Shown here: positions 8,818 to 17,799 of the stretch, piece after piece
Layout of the letters: the number at the start of each line of letters is the position of its first letter
Numbering within the stretch: the stretch's first letter is position 1
NCBI GenBank assembly: GCA_022763925.1
Contig: JALERW010000084.1
Span: 1 to 64,000 of the forward strand
Length of the DNA: 64,000 nt
Source of the DNA: Lachnospiraceae bacterium
GTDB taxonomy: Bacteria; Bacillota; Clostridia; Lachnospirales; Lachnospiraceae
Reading direction: 5' to 3'
Notes under the pieces: generated by a model
What the model saw: the letters and a program-made list of their open reading frames with translations, nothing else
What the model was told of the DNA's origin: nothing
The model's database searches: none
Program-made: the position numbers and the translations under genes

Positions 8818-10164
8818 ATGGAAAAGGTACAATATACAACAGGAAAGATCTTTCGGATGTCTGTGCCTGTTTTTATCGAGCTGCTTCTTCAGATGCTTGT
8901 GGGGAATGTGGACCAGATGATGGTGAGCCGGCATTCGCAGGTATCTGTGGCAGCCATAGGAAATGCCAATCAGATTATGAATATCATCATCATTGTGCTG
9001 AACGTGATGTGTGCGGCGGCGGGAATTCTGATCTCGCAGTATCTGGGCGCGAAGGATGAACAAAAGATCGAAGAGACGGTAAATGTATCCTTTTTTGTTA
9101 CCTTTGTATTCAGTGCCGTTCTGACCTTTCTGGCGGTGGGGCTTCGTTATCCGATCCTTCGCAGGATCCTGAATGCACCGGAGGATGTGGCAGGGGAAGC
9201 AGCCGGTTATCTGGCCGTTGTGGGCAGTCTGATTCTGGTGCAGGGCTGTTATATGACGTTTGCAGCTGCTCTGCGCAGCCACGGATTCATGAAGGATGTG
9301 ATGATGATATCTGTCATCATGAATCTGGTAAATATTGCGGGGAATGCCATTCTGATCAACGGATGGTTTTTCTTCCCGACACTCGGAATTATCGGAGCGG
9401 CTGTTTCCACGGATCTGAGTAAGCTGTTGGGACTTTTACTGATTTATCGTCTGTTCCGGAAAAAAACAGATCTGAAGCTGACATCTGCATCGTTTCATCC
9501 GTTTCCTTCCGGGACTTTGAAGAAAATACTGGCTATTGGGATTCCGTCCGGAGGAGAAGAACTCTCCTACAATCTTTCTCAGATCGCAATACTGAGTTAT
9601 ATCAATATTTTCGGCACCGCTGTGATCGCTGCAAAAATTTACAGCAGTATGTTTGCAAATGTTGCCTATGTATATTCCATGGCGATCGCTCAGGCGACAC
9701 AGATCGTGGTTGGTTATCTCGTGGGAGCAGGTTCTCTGGAACAGATAGCCAAAAGGGTCTGGTCAACCATGGGGATCTGTATCGGCGTTTCGGTGACACT
9801 GACGGCTGTGATGTGGCAAAACAGTGATGCGTTGTATGGGCTTTTTACGACGAATCCGACGATCCTTGGGCTGGGAAGAGTGATTCTCGGAATTGAGATT
9901 TTTCTGGAAATCGGGCGTTCCATCAATATTGTCATGACCAGATGTCTGTTTGCGGTGGGCGATGTCCGGTTCCCGGTCATGCTTGGTATTTCTTCTCAAT
10001 GGCTTGTTTCGGTGCTTCTGAGCTATTTTGTCGGGGTACGTATGGGCTATGGGCTGCCGGGCATCTGGTTTGCCATGGCGCTGGATGAAAACATTCGGGG
10101 AGTTCTGTTTGTTATCCGGTTTAAGAAAAATGCATGGATGAAGCTGGCCTATCGGGCAAGGTGA
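8818..10164 (+). CDS. MATE family multidrug/cation efflux transporter
   Basis: 448 residues, the usual length for the DinF/NorM-type MATE fold of 12 membrane helices. Motifs: MSVPVFIELLLQMLVGNVDQMMVSRHS at the N-terminus and the repeat counterpart IGIPSGGEELSYNLSQIAILSYIN near residue 240, matching the two homologous halves. It exports drugs or metabolites using an ion gradient; the substrate cannot be inferred. Start ATG 8818 is chosen over the track's TTG 8740 because the latter is inside the promoter. The ribosome binding site (GGGTGAAG) is weak. The stop overlaps the -35 box of the next gene's promoter. Confidence 0.9.
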   Translation: MEKVQYTTGKIFRMSVPVFIELLLQMLVGNVDQMMVSRHSQVSVAAIGNANQIMNIIIIVLNVMCAAAGILISQYLGAKDEQKIEETVNVSFFVTFVFSAVLTFLAVGLRYPILRRILNAPEDVAGEAAGYLAVVGSLILVQGCYMTFAAALRSHGFMKDVMMISVIMNLVNIAGNAILINGWFFFPTLGIIGAAVSTDLSKLLGLLLIYRLFRKKTDLKLTSASFHPFPSGTLKKILAIGIPSGGEELSYNLSQIAILSYINIFGTAVIAAKIYSSMFANVAYVYSMAIAQATQIVVGYLVGAGSLEQIAKRVWSTMGICIGVSVTLTAVMWQNSDALYGLFTTNPTILGLGRVILGIEIFLEIGRSINIVMTRCLFAVGDVRFPVMLGISSQWLVSVLLSYFVGVRMGYGLPGIWFAMALDENIRGVLFVIRFKKNAWMKLAYRAR

Positions 10165-10189
10165 CAGGAAGAAAAGTTTATGCTATAAT
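10161..10189 (+). promoter_or_regulatory. Promoter of the metallophosphoesterase gene
   Basis: GTGACA (10161-10166), 17-base spacer, TATAAT (10184-10189). The -35 box overlaps the MATE stop codon. It probably also drives scpA-scpB, which follow without a terminator. Confidence 0.65.
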
Positions 10190-10235
10190 GATATGCGTAA
10201 GAAAAATATCGGCTTGCGGAGGGAACAGCAGGAGT

Positions 10236-11120
10236 ATGAAGAGATTTCAGGTTACGGAATACGAATTATACTCAGATTTCTTTTCAGTGAATGCCAGGCC
10301 GGTGACGGTGGTATTGCTGGCAGATCTTCATAACTGTATTTATGGAAAGAAGAACCGGAGGCTTCTCGGGGCGATTGAGAAGGTACGTCCGGATTTTGTA
10401 CTGTGTGCAGGAGATATGCTTGTCGGTAAAAAGGGCAGAAGCATGAAGCCGGCAGTGGATTTTATGACTGCCGTGGCAAAAAAATTTCCGGTCTATTATG
10501 GAAACGGCAATCATGAATACCGGATTCGGACAGAGCCGCAGAAGTATGGTTCGATGTACCAGGAATATGAGGAGACGCTTACCAGGGCCGGTGTACATTT
10601 TCTTATGAATGACAAGGCGATCGTGCCTGCAGGGAATACCTATGTCAGCATATATGGGTATGAGCTGGAGGGGGCCTATTACCGCAAATTCAATGAGCTG
10701 GAGCTGACGAAGCGGCAGCTGTGCGCCAGACTCGGAGAGGCGGACCGGAACCGGTTCAGTATTCTGATCGCGCATAATCCGGTCTATGGAGACACCTATG
10801 CCGAGTGGGGAGCGGATCTTACGGTAAGCGGCCATCTGCATGGAGGAATTATCAGAATTCCGGGGGTCGGAGGGATCATTTCCCCACAGGCAAGACTGTT
10901 TCCGAAATATGACGGCGGGATGTACGAAATAGGAGGAAGGCATCTGGCGGTCAGCCGGGGACTCGGCGGACATACCGTGAATATCCGTATCTTTAACCGG
11001 CCGGAGCTGGTGGTGATTAAGCTTTGTCCTCCATTCCAGGGAAGCAAAGAGGAGCGAAGCAGACGTAAAAGACATACCGTCCGAAGACTGCTTCACAGAC
11101 GCAGTATGCCGCGTGAATAA
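10236..11120 (+). CDS. Calcineurin-like metallophosphoesterase
   Basis: 294 residues with the dinuclear-metal motifs of the family in order: DLHN (LLADLHNCIYG), CAGDML, GNGNHEYR, AHNP and GHLHGG. This belongs to the YkuE/YaeI-like group that cleaves phosphodiester or pyrophosphate bonds; the natural substrate is unknown. No signal peptide or membrane helix is visible, so it is probably cytoplasmic or peripheral. Start ATG 10236 has GGAGGG about 13 bases upstream and a closer AGGAG; the track start at 10134 would overlap the MATE gene and the promoter. The C-terminus is very basic (RSRRKRHTVRRLLHRR). Confidence 0.85.
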   Translation: MKRFQVTEYELYSDFFSVNARPVTVVLLADLHNCIYGKKNRRLLGAIEKVRPDFVLCAGDMLVGKKGRSMKPAVDFMTAVAKKFPVYYGNGNHEYRIRTEPQKYGSMYQEYEETLTRAGVHFLMNDKAIVPAGNTYVSIYGYELEGAYYRKFNELELTKRQLCARLGEADRNRFSILIAHNPVYGDTYAEWGADLTVSGHLHGGIIRIPGVGGIISPQARLFPKYDGGMYEIGGRHLAVSRGLGGHTVNIRIFNRPELVVIKLCPPFQGSKEERSRRKRHTVRRLLHRRSMPRE

Positions 11121-11176
11121 GAGGAGAAGACAGATTTTGACTGGAAACCGGCATCGGCCGGCGGAGAATGGACAGG

Positions 11177-11998
11177 ATGGAATTATCGGTAAAGCTGGAA
11201 GTGTTTGAGGGTCCGCTGGATCTTCTGCTTCATTTGATTGATAAAAATAAAGTAAATATTTATGATATTCCCATTGTGGAGATTACGACCCAGTATATGG
11301 AATATATCCGGGAAATGCAGAGGCAGGACTTAAATATCATGAGTGAGTTCCTTGTGATGGCAGCGACCCTTTTGAACATCAAGGCGAAAATGCTTCTCCC
11401 GGCTTCTGCGGATGAGGACGGGGAGGAAGAGGATCCGAGAGCGGAGCTTGTGGAAAAGCTGCTGGAGTATAAGATGTACAAATATATGTCTCTGGAGCTG
11501 AAGGACCGGATGGTGGATGCAGAGCGGTCCATGTACAGGAAGCCGGCTCTGCCGAAGGAAGTACAGGATTATGAGGAGCCCATTGATATGGATGAGCTTC
11601 TGGGAGATCTGACGCTGGCAAAGCTTGGGGCAGTTTTCAAATCGCTGATGAAGCGGCAGGAGGATAAGATCGATCCGGTGCGCAGCAAATTCGGCAAAGT
11701 GGAGAAGGAAGAGGTCAGCCTGACCGAGAAGATCAGCTATGTGGAGCGCTATGCCAGGGAAAGAGGATGTTTCAGCTTTCAGACGCTTATGCTTTCCCAG
11801 AAGACGAAGATGCATCGGATTGTTGCCTTTCTGGCGGTTCTGGAGCTGGTAAAGGGCGGAAAGCTGCACGTATTCCAGACGGATAATTTCGGGGATATTA
11901 CTATTGAAGCAGCTTTGGAAGGAACAAAAGATCCTGCTTTGGGGATGGAAGAGAAAAAGCAGAAGGAATCGGATGGGAGCGAAACGGATTGGAGATAA
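11177..11998 (+). CDS. scpA: Segregation and condensation protein A (kleisin)
   Basis: Kleisin subunit of the SMC-ScpAB chromosome condensin. The N-terminal SMC-neck-binding segment is clear (KLEVFEGPLDLLLHLIDKNKVNIYDIPI), followed by an acidic linker and the C-terminal winged helix that binds the SMC head (MHRIVAFLAVLELVKGGKLHVFQ). 273 residues, near the family norm. Of two in-frame ATGs (11168, 11177) the second has correct spacing (10 bases) from GGAG. The C-terminal tail is charged and low-complexity. It overlaps scpB by 10 bases. Confidence 0.95.
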   Translation: MELSVKLEVFEGPLDLLLHLIDKNKVNIYDIPIVEITTQYMEYIREMQRQDLNIMSEFLVMAATLLNIKAKMLLPASADEDGEEEDPRAELVEKLLEYKMYKYMSLELKDRMVDAERSMYRKPALPKEVQDYEEPIDMDELLGDLTLAKLGAVFKSLMKRQEDKIDPVRSKFGKVEKEEVSLTEKISYVERYARERGCFSFQTLMLSQKTKMHRIVAFLAVLELVKGGKLHVFQTDNFGDITIEAALEGTKDPALGMEEKKQKESDGSETDWR

Positions 11999-12558
11999 AA
12001 AAACTGGAGGCAATTATTGAAGCGGTGCTGTTTACCATGGGAGATTCTGTGGAGCTTTCCAGGCTTGCCCTGGCGATTGAGCATGATGAGGAGACCACGA
12101 GAAAGCTCATACATAATATGATGGATCGCTATGAGGAGGAAGAAAGAGGCATTCGGATCATTGAGCTGGAGAATTCCTTTCAGATGTGTACAAAACCGGA
12201 ATGCTACGAGGCAATTATCCGGGTAGCAACCCAGCCGAAGAAGCATGTGCTGACGGATGTGCTTCTGGAGACTCTGTCTATCATAGCCTATAAGCAGCCT
12301 GTGACCAAGCTGGAGATCGAAAAGATCCGGGGCGTGAAGAGTGACCATGCGGTGAACCGACTGGTGGAGTATGATCTGGTCTGTGAGGTCGGACGGTTGG
12401 ATGCACCGGGAAGGCCGATCCTTTTTGGGACAACGGAGGAATTCTTGAGAAGCTTCGGCGTACAGTCCCTGGACGATTTGCCGATGCCCAGACCGGAACA
12501 GGTAGAGGATTTTAAAGCAGAGGCGGAGGAAGAAGTACAGCTTCGGCTGAATCTGTAG
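11989..12558 (+). CDS. scpB: Segregation and condensation protein B
   Basis: 189 residues, the winged-helix partner that dimerises and binds the ScpA linker. Recognisable segments are KLEAIIEAVLFTMGDSVELS at the N-terminus and the second winged helix ETLSIIAYKQPVTKLEIEKIRG with DLVCEVGRLDAPGRPILFGTT. The start is TTG 11989 inside the end of scpA, with GGGAG 9 bases upstream, giving translational coupling and balanced stoichiometry. Confidence 0.95.
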   Translation: MEIKKLEAIIEAVLFTMGDSVELSRLALAIEHDEETTRKLIHNMMDRYEEEERGIRIIELENSFQMCTKPECYEAIIRVATQPKKHVLTDVLLETLSIIAYKQPVTKLEIEKIRGVKSDHAVNRLVEYDLVCEVGRLDAPGRPILFGTTEEFLRSFGVQSLDDLPMPRPEQVEDFKAEAEEEVQLRLNL

Positions 12559-12573
12559 CAGGAGGCGTCAGAT

Positions 12574-13185
12574 ATGGAAAAGGAACTGAATTATCCGGAT
12601 ATCGAGGGAAATTACGGCGGGAACCAGGAATGGTTCTCGTATTTTTCTATGCGTGTGGGCGGCTGTGCAGCTGCAACGGCCTGTGAGCTTCTGATGTATC
12701 TTTCCCAAAAGGAGGAGGCGTACAGGGAGCTTTACCCCTTTGATTCCGGGCGTTTTACAAAGGCAGGCTTTAATGAGCTGGGAAAGCGGATGCGGCCGTA
12801 TCTGAAACCGAGAAGAAGCGGCATCAACCGTCTTTCCATATATATGGACGGCCTTTTTGCCTATATGGAGCAGGAGGCGAAACGGCCGAAGCTTTTTTTG
12901 ATGGAGGGATTTGACGGAAATCGCTGTGTCCGGGATGCCGAGGCCTTTATCCGCGGCCGTCTGGAGGATGATATGCCGGTGCCATATCTGCTGCTTCGGC
13001 ACAGGGATCCGTCCTTTGATGATATTACCTGGCACTGGTTTATGCTGACCGGTTATGAGGAACGTCCGGAGGGCTTTACCGTACGGTTTGCTACCTATGG
13101 AGAACGCAGGGAGGTGCTGCTTGAGCGCCTCTGGGATACCGGCTACGGGGAAAAGGGCGGTATGGTTGGGATCTGCCTTGCGTGA
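12574..13185 (+). CDS. C39-like cysteine-peptidase-fold protein of unknown function
   Basis: 203 residues, no signal peptide. The N-terminal segment GGNQEWFSYFSMRVGGCAAATACELLMYL resembles the Cys-containing first helix of papain/C39-like folds, and WHWFMLTGYEE could supply the histidine. This makes it a putative cysteine peptidase or inactive relative; I do not recognise a named family. AGGAGG lies 8 bases before the ATG, and the gene starts 15 bases after scpB, so it is probably cotranscribed with scpAB. Its last 43 bases overlap the 3' end of the convergent lysR gene, and no terminator lies between them. Confidence 0.6.
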   Translation: MEKELNYPDIEGNYGGNQEWFSYFSMRVGGCAAATACELLMYLSQKEEAYRELYPFDSGRFTKAGFNELGKRMRPYLKPRRSGINRLSIYMDGLFAYMEQEAKRPKLFLMEGFDGNRCVRDAEAFIRGRLEDDMPVPYLLLRHRDPSFDDITWHWFMLTGYEERPEGFTVRFATYGERREVLLERLWDTGYGEKGGMVGICLA

Positions 13186-14063
13186 ATATAATCGAGAAAA
13201 CGCTTCAGGGTTTTGGAGGAAGTATGCTTGTGGCAGGCAAAGCCCACGGAACGGGTATGGATCGGAATGTCCAGCGGGATTTCGATCAGCCTTCCCCTGT
13301 CAAGATCTTCCCGGACGAATTCCCGTATCACACAGCCGATGCCCAGGCTGATACGGGAAAATTCGATCAGAAGGTCCATGTCGGTGACCTCCAGAAAATG
13401 TCTGGTCTCGATGTGGTTTCGGACCATATACTCATTGATATACTGCCGGGTTATATTTTCTCTGTCCAGGAGCATGATGGTGGCTGTGGCGAATACCTGA
13501 GCAGTTCCTGCATCCTCAGGGAGCTTTAAGTTTCTGCGGTAGTCCTCGGTAGCCACAAAAATGTCGTGGATTTCTCCGGTGGGAAGAAACAAAAGCTTCG
13601 GGTTGGCGCCCGGACTGCTGATCAGTCCGAGATCCAGCTGATTTTGCTCCAGCATCTGTATGGTGCGGGCAGAGGACTGACAGGCAATGGATACACGGAC
13701 AGAAGGATTTTCCTGGATAAACCCCTTGAGGTAGGGGAGCAGCAGATACTTGCACAGCGTTGTGCTGACACCGATATGCACAGAGCCGCTGTCTCCGGAG
13801 CGCTCCTTGGCCAGGAGATCTTCCCCCAGAGCGATGGACTGAAAGGCGCTGTGCACATGGCGGTACAGAAGCTCTCCGTCCCGGGTGAGGGTAACACCCC
13901 GGCTGCTGCGGTTGAACAGCGTCGTATCCAGATTCTGCTCCAGCTTCTGAATTGCCTTGCTGATGGCAGGCTGGCTGATGAAAAGCTCCCTGGATGCCCG
14001 GGAGATATTCTGGGTATTTGCCACTGTGTAAAAAACCTTGTAAAGAGAAAGGTTGGACTCCAT
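13143..14063 (-). CDS. LysR-family transcriptional regulator, divergent from leuCD
   Basis: 306 residues. N-terminal winged HTH (NTQNISRASRELFISQPAISKAIQKLEQ; the start MESNLSLYKVFYTVA is typical) and a C-terminal periplasmic-binding-like effector domain (GSVHIGVSTTLCKYLLLPYL). Divergent transcription from leuC across a 153-base AT-rich spacer carrying inverted repeats is the classic LysR arrangement, so control of leuCD is the simplest inference. The ligand could be a branched-chain pathway intermediate or citrate-type acid. The final 43 bases overlap the convergent gene. Confidence 0.88.
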   Translation of the reverse strand: MESNLSLYKVFYTVANTQNISRASRELFISQPAISKAIQKLEQNLDTTLFNRSSRGVTLTRDGELLYRHVHSAFQSIALGEDLLAKERSGDSGSVHIGVSTTLCKYLLLPYLKGFIQENPSVRVSIACQSSARTIQMLEQNQLDLGLISSPGANPKLLFLPTGEIHDIFVATEDYRRNLKLPEDAGTAQVFATATIMLLDRENITRQYINEYMVRNHIETRHFLEVTDMDLLIEFSRISLGIGCVIREFVREDLDRGRLIEIPLDIPIHTRSVGFACHKHTSSKTLKRFLDYIHARQIPTIPPFSP

Positions 14064-14107
14064 AGATACACCTCCGGTATTGCCTCATGCAGAAGCGAAT
14101 TAATATA

Positions 14108-14135
14108 ATTATAAGTTATGAAAAATATTTATAAT
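14108..14135. promoter_or_regulatory. Inverted repeat, candidate LysR binding site in the lysR-leuC spacer
   Basis: ATTATAA (14108-14114) is mirrored by TTATAAT (14129-14135) around a 14-base centre, within a spacer that is far more AT-rich than its surroundings. LysR proteins bind interrupted dyads of this kind between divergent genes. AT-richness makes chance repeats likely, so confidence is modest. Confidence 0.35.
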
Positions 14136-14141
14136 ATGTAT

Positions 14142-14170
14142 TTCAATTATATCAAATAATATGCTATTCT
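14142..14170 (+). promoter_or_regulatory. Possible leuC promoter
   Basis: TTCAAT (14142-14147), 17-base spacer, TATTCT (14165-14170), about 45 bases before the leuC start and immediately downstream of the candidate LysR site, as expected for an activator-dependent weak promoter. Confidence 0.35.
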
Positions 14171-14216
14171 TTCAATAAGAATATAAACGGAAAGAAAAAG
14201 AGGAGGAAACATTGAC

Positions 14217-15485
14217 ATGGGAATGACGATGACACAGAAGATTCTGGCTGCACATGCGGGACTTCCGGAAGTGGAAGCCGGACAGCTGATCGAGGCGAAA
14301 CTGGATCTGGTGCTTGGAAATGATATCACAACTCCGGTTGCGCTTAAGGAAATGGATAAGATGAACAAAAAGGGCGTATTTGATGATCAGAAGATCGCCC
14401 TTGTTATGGATCATTTTACTCCGAATAAGGATATCAAATCTGCGGAAAACTGCAAATGTGTGCGGGAGTTTGCCTGCGCAAACAGCATCAAAAACTACTT
14501 TGATGTGGGAAGCATGGGAATCGAGCATGCACTTCTTCCGGAGCAGGGACTGACGGTGGCCGGTGATGTGATCATCGGAGCGGACTCTCATACATGTACC
14601 TACGGAGCACTGGGGGCATTTTCCACCGGTGTGGGAAGCACGGATATGGCAGCAGGGATGGCGACCGGAAAGGCATGGTTCAAGGTTCCGTCCGCAATCC
14701 GGTTCAACCTGACGGGAAAACCCGCAAAATATATTTCCGGAAAGGATATTATTCTTCATATTATCGGTATGATCGGTGTGGACGGAGCTCTTTACCGTTC
14801 CATGGAATTTGTCGGCGACGGCATCGGCTATCTGTCTATGGATGACCGGTTTACAATCTGCAATATGGCCATCGAGGCGGGCGGAAAGAACGGGATTTTC
14901 CCTGTGGACGAGAAAGCAGAGCGGTATATGAAGGAGCACAGCAGCAGACCCTTTACCGTCTATGAGGCGGATGAGGATGCGGTATACGACGAGGAATATA
15001 CCATTGATCTGTCTGCGCTGAAGCCTACAGTAGCTTTCCCGCATCTTCCGGAGAATACGAAAACCATTGACGAAGTGGGGGAGATTTCCATCGATCAGGT
15101 TGTGATCGGATCCTGTACCAATGGAAGGCTGGAGGATCTTCGGATTGCGGCAGAGATTATGAAGGGCAGAAAGGTTGCAAAGAATGTCCGGACGATCGTG
15201 ATTCCGGGAACACAGCAGATTTATCTGGATGCCATTGAGGCCGGATATGTTCAGACCTTCATCCAGGCAGGCGCTATTGTAAGCACCCCGACCTGCGGAC
15301 CGTGCCTGGGCGGACATATGGGAATCCTGGCAGCAGGAGAGCGCTGCGTATCTACGACGAACCGAAACTTTGTGGGACGTATGGGAGATGTTACCTCTGA
15401 GATTTATCTGGCTAGTCCGGCAGTAGCTGCGGCCAGTGCCGTCACCGGAAAGATTTCCTGCCCGTGTGAGCTGGAAGAAAACTAA
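14217..15485 (+). CDS. leuC: 3-isopropylmalate dehydratase large subunit (LeuC/homoaconitase type)
   Basis: 422 residues, the shorter aconitase-superfamily large subunit. The 4Fe-4S ligands are in GSCTNGR and TCGPCLGG; substrate-loop motifs [13 protein letters not shown] and GVGSTDMA are intact. With LeuD it isomerises 2- to 3-isopropylmalate in leucine synthesis. AGGAGG lies 10 bases before the ATG. LeuA and LeuB are not in the window, and the organism shows citrate synthases and ICDH here, so a broader or aconitase-like specificity cannot be excluded; I regard LeuC as the default call. Confidence 0.88.
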   Translation: MGMTMTQKILAAHAGLPEVEAGQLIEAKLDLVLGNDITTPVALKEMDKMNKKGVFDDQKIALVMDHFTPNKDIKSAENCKCVREFACANSIKNYFDVGSMGIEHALLPEQGLTVAGDVIIGADSHTCTYGALGAFSTGVGSTDMAAGMATGKAWFKVPSAIRFNLTGKPAKYISGKDIILHIIGMIGVDGALYRSMEFVGDGIGYLSMDDRFTICNMAIEAGGKNGIFPVDEKAERYMKEHSSRPFTVYEADEDAVYDEEYTIDLSALKPTVAFPHLPENTKTIDEVGEISIDQVVIGSCTNGRLEDLRIAAEIMKGRKVAKNVRTIVIPGTQQIYLDAIEAGYVQTFIQAGAIVSTPTCGPCLGGHMGILAAGERCVSTTNRNFVGRMGDVTSEIYLASPAVAAASAVTGKISCPCELEEN

Positions 15486-15501
15486 AGGAGGAGAATGGAA
15501 G

Positions 15502-15993
15502 ATGAAAGCATGCGGAAGCGTTTTTAAATATGGGGACAATGTGGATACGGATGTAATCATTCCGGCAAGATATCTGAATATTACAAATTATACAGAGCTT
15601 GCTTCCCACTGCATGGAGGACATTGATAAGGATTTTGTGAAAAAGGTGAAAAAGGGCGATATCATGGTGGCCAATAAGAACTTTGGCTGTGGTTCCTCCA
15701 GAGAGCATGCACCGATCGTTATCAAGGAATCGGGAGTAAGCTGTGTGATTGCAGAGACCTTTGCGCGGATTTTTTACCGCAACGCCATCAATATCGGTCT
15801 TCCGATTATCGAATGTCCGGCTGCTGCACAGGGAATTGAAGCGGGAGATGAAGTGGAGGTAGACTTTGACAGCGGAATGATCTATAATAAAACGAAGGGA
15901 ACCGAGTTTAAAGGACAGGCTTTTCCGGAGTTTATGCAGAAGATCATCAGGGCAGAGGGCCTGATCAATTATATCAACAGCCAGGCAGAGTAG
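15502..15993 (+). CDS. leuD: 3-isopropylmalate dehydratase small subunit
   Basis: 163 residues, the swivelling small subunit. Key motifs: [15 protein letters not shown] at the N-terminus and the substrate-binding [12 protein letters not shown] loop, plus [15 protein letters not shown]. The start is ATG 15502, with AAGGAGGAG 8 bases upstream and 16 bases after leuC, so it is the second gene of a two-gene operon. The track start at 15436 lies within leuC. Confidence 0.92.
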   Translation: MKACGSVFKYGDNVDTDVIIPARYLNITNYTELASHCMEDIDKDFVKKVKKGDIMVANKNFGCGSSREHAPIVIKESGVSCVIAETFARIFYRNAINIGLPIIECPAAAQGIEAGDEVEVDFDSGMIYNKTKGTEFKGQAFPEFMQKIIRAEGLINYINSQAE

Positions 15994-16012
15994 CTGCCGT
16001 TACGGAAAATAT

Positions 16013-16058
16013 AAATGCCCCCAAAATGCCGGAAACGCGGCTTTCGGAGGGCATTTTT
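16013..16058 (+). terminator. Terminator of leuCD
   Basis: AAATGCCC pairs with GGGCATTT around a 28-base loop, followed by a short T run. It lies 19 bases after leuD, so the acylphosphatase is a separate or readthrough unit. Confidence 0.7.
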
Positions 16059-16095
16059 CCTTTCCGGAAAAAAGACGGACCAGAGAGGAGCAGCG

Positions 16096-16380
16096 ATGGA
16101 CGAAAGAAAGATACGGAAATATATGCTGGTGGACGGGATCGTTCAGGGTGTGGGCTTTCGATGGTATGTGAGACATCAGGCAGAATGCTGCCATCTGACC
16201 GGGTGGGTGAAGAACCGGTATGACGGAAAGGTGGAAATGGAAGTCCAGGGATACCCGGTGGATATTGACCGGTTTACGGGGCTGATGCTCAGGGGCAACG
16301 GCTATGCCCGGGTGATGAGCTATGAGGAGGAAAAAAGAGAGCCCATGCCGGAGCTGGATTTTCGGGTGAAGGGTTATTGA
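16096..16380 (+). CDS. acyP: Acylphosphatase
   Basis: 94 residues, cytoplasmic, hydrolyses acyl phosphates. The family signature GIVQGVGFRWYVRHQA contains the catalytic Arg, and GWVKNRYDGKVEMEVQG contains the catalytic Asn. Start ATG 16096 has AGAGGAG a few bases upstream; the ORF-track start lies in the terminator hairpin. A nitrilase-family gene follows 38 bases later in the same direction. Confidence 0.93.
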   Translation: MDERKIRKYMLVDGIVQGVGFRWYVRHQAECCHLTGWVKNRYDGKVEMEVQGYPVDIDRFTGLMLRGNGYARVMSYEEEKREPMPELDFRVKGY

Positions 16381-16418
16381 GCCGGAATCACACCGGATAA
16401 TAGGAAAGGATGGGAAAC

Positions 16419-17210
16419 ATGAGGCTGGGACTTGCACAGATGGATATGATCTGGGAGGATAAAGAGACAAATTATCAAAAGGCGGAACAATATATTATAG
16501 AAGGAAAAGAAAAAGGCGTGGAGTTCCTTCTTTTCCCGGAGATGAGTATGACCGGGTTTTCCATGCATGTAGAGCGGATCGGTGAGGCAAAGGAGGCCCC
16601 TGTTACCCGGGATTATTTCTGTGCGCTGGCCAAAAAGTACGGAATGTATATCGGAATCGGCTATGTGGAGCGTAAGGAAAATAAAAGAGGACGGAACCGC
16701 TATGCCATCCTTTCTCCGGAAGGGGAGGTACTGTGCGATTATGCAAAGATTCATCCGTTCACCTATGGAAGAGAAGGGGAATACTACGATGGAGGAGATG
16801 CGCTTTCTTTTTGTATGGTAGAGGACTGCTGTGTCAGCCCGCTGATCTGTTATGACCTGCGTTTTCCGGAGGTGTTTCAGGCTGCCTCCAGGAAGGCAGA
16901 TATGATCGTTGTGCCGGCAAGCTGGCCGGAGGCAAGAATGGATGCATGGGAGATTTTTCTGAAGGCGAGAGCCCTGGAGAATCAATGCATTATGGTAGGA
17001 ATTAACCGCGTGGGCATGGGAGGAAAAATTCCCTATGTCGGAAAAAGTATGGCAGTGGATGCAGAAGGGAAGGCGCTGGGCGGCCCCTTCCTGGGAGAGG
17101 GATTGTTTACGGTAGATGTGGACACCGCTTCCGTAAAAAATGCCAGGGAAGTATTTCCGACGAAAAAGGACCGGAAAGATTATGTTTACCGGATGCTTGG
17201 AATTGAGTAA
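16419..17210 (+). CDS. Nitrilase/omega-amidase family carbon-nitrogen hydrolase
   Basis: 263 residues with the Glu-Lys-Cys triad of the family: FPEMSMTGF, AKIHPFTYG and ICYDLRFPEVF. The pattern fits the omega-amidase/Nit2-like branch, which hydrolyses amides such as 2-oxoglutaramate, but substrate is not fixed by sequence alone. Start ATG 16419 is preferred over 16410 because AGGAAAGGA ends at the first ATG and is properly spaced for the second; the resulting MRLGLAQMDMIW is the conserved beginning. Cytoplasmic. Confidence 0.85.
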   Translation: MRLGLAQMDMIWEDKETNYQKAEQYIIEGKEKGVEFLLFPEMSMTGFSMHVERIGEAKEAPVTRDYFCALAKKYGMYIGIGYVERKENKRGRNRYAILSPEGEVLCDYAKIHPFTYGREGEYYDGGDALSFCMVEDCCVSPLICYDLRFPEVFQAASRKADMIVVPASWPEARMDAWEIFLKARALENQCIMVGINRVGMGGKIPYVGKSMAVDAEGKALGGPFLGEGLFTVDVDTASVKNAREVFPTKKDRKDYVYRMLGIE

Positions 17211-17238
17211 AGGACTTGTTTGAGGAGGAGTAAAGGGC

Positions 17239-17739
17239 ATGGCGAAGGATAAGGCAGCAAGAGAAAAGACAAAAACCAATGCAATGCGGCAGCTGGACAG
17301 CGCGGGAATTTCCTATCGGACCATGGAATATGAGGTGGATGAATCAGATCTTTCCGGCGTGCATGTGGCTGCACAGCTGGGACAGCCCTGTGAGCAGATT
17401 TTTAAAACACTTGTGCTGAAGGATGAGAAGGGAGAGCACTATGTGTGCTGCATTCCGGTGGATCAGGAGCTGGATTTGAAAAAGGTTGCAAAAGCCTGTA
17501 AAACCAAAAAGGTGGAGATGCTTCCCATGAAGGAGCTGCTTCCGACTACGGGATATATCCGGGGAGGCTGTTCTCCCATTGGAATGAAAAAGAAATTTCC
17601 GACCTATATTGATGAGACAGCAGTACTGTTTGATGAAATTGCCATCAGCGGAGGCATCCGGGGAGAGCAGATTTTTATTCATCCTGAGACGCTGGCCGCT
17701 TTTGTTCAGGGAGAATTTTCGGACCTTGTGAAGGACTGA
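17239..17739 (+). CDS. ybaK: Cys-tRNA(Pro)/aminoacyl-tRNA deacylase YbaK/EbsC
   Basis: 166 residues. It trans-edits mischarged tRNA, classically Cys-tRNA(Pro), in the cytoplasm. Family segments: EQIFKTLVLKDEKGEHYVC with the essential lysine, and GYIRGGCSPIGMKKKFPTYID. AGGAGGAG lies 9 bases upstream of the ATG. It follows the nitrilase gene by 28 bases and is the last gene before a strong terminator. Confidence 0.92.
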   Translation: MAKDKAAREKTKTNAMRQLDSAGISYRTMEYEVDESDLSGVHVAAQLGQPCEQIFKTLVLKDEKGEHYVCCIPVDQELDLKKVAKACKTKKVEMLPMKELLPTTGYIRGGCSPIGMKKKFPTYIDETAVLFDEIAISGGIRGEQIFIHPETLAAFVQGEFSDLVKD

Positions 17740-17761
17740 AAATATTACATAAATGTTAATA

Positions 17762-17799
17762 ATACCTTTTCTCAGAAAACTGAGAAGGGGTATTTTTTT
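17762..17799 (+). terminator. Terminator after ybaK
   Basis: ATACCTTTTCTCAG / CTGAGAAGGGGTAT with an AAAA loop (one G-U wobble region), followed by seven T residues. Confidence 0.92.

Noticed and set aside
14172-15560. 462-codon minus-strand ORF over leuC
   Set aside because: Shadow of leuC; no recognisable protein and no ribosome binding site or promoter.
14217-15993. LeuCD as the missing aconitase of the citrate-isocitrate route
   Set aside because: Plausible by superfamily, but the sequence and two-subunit layout fit isopropylmalate dehydratase, so I kept the LeuC/LeuD call.
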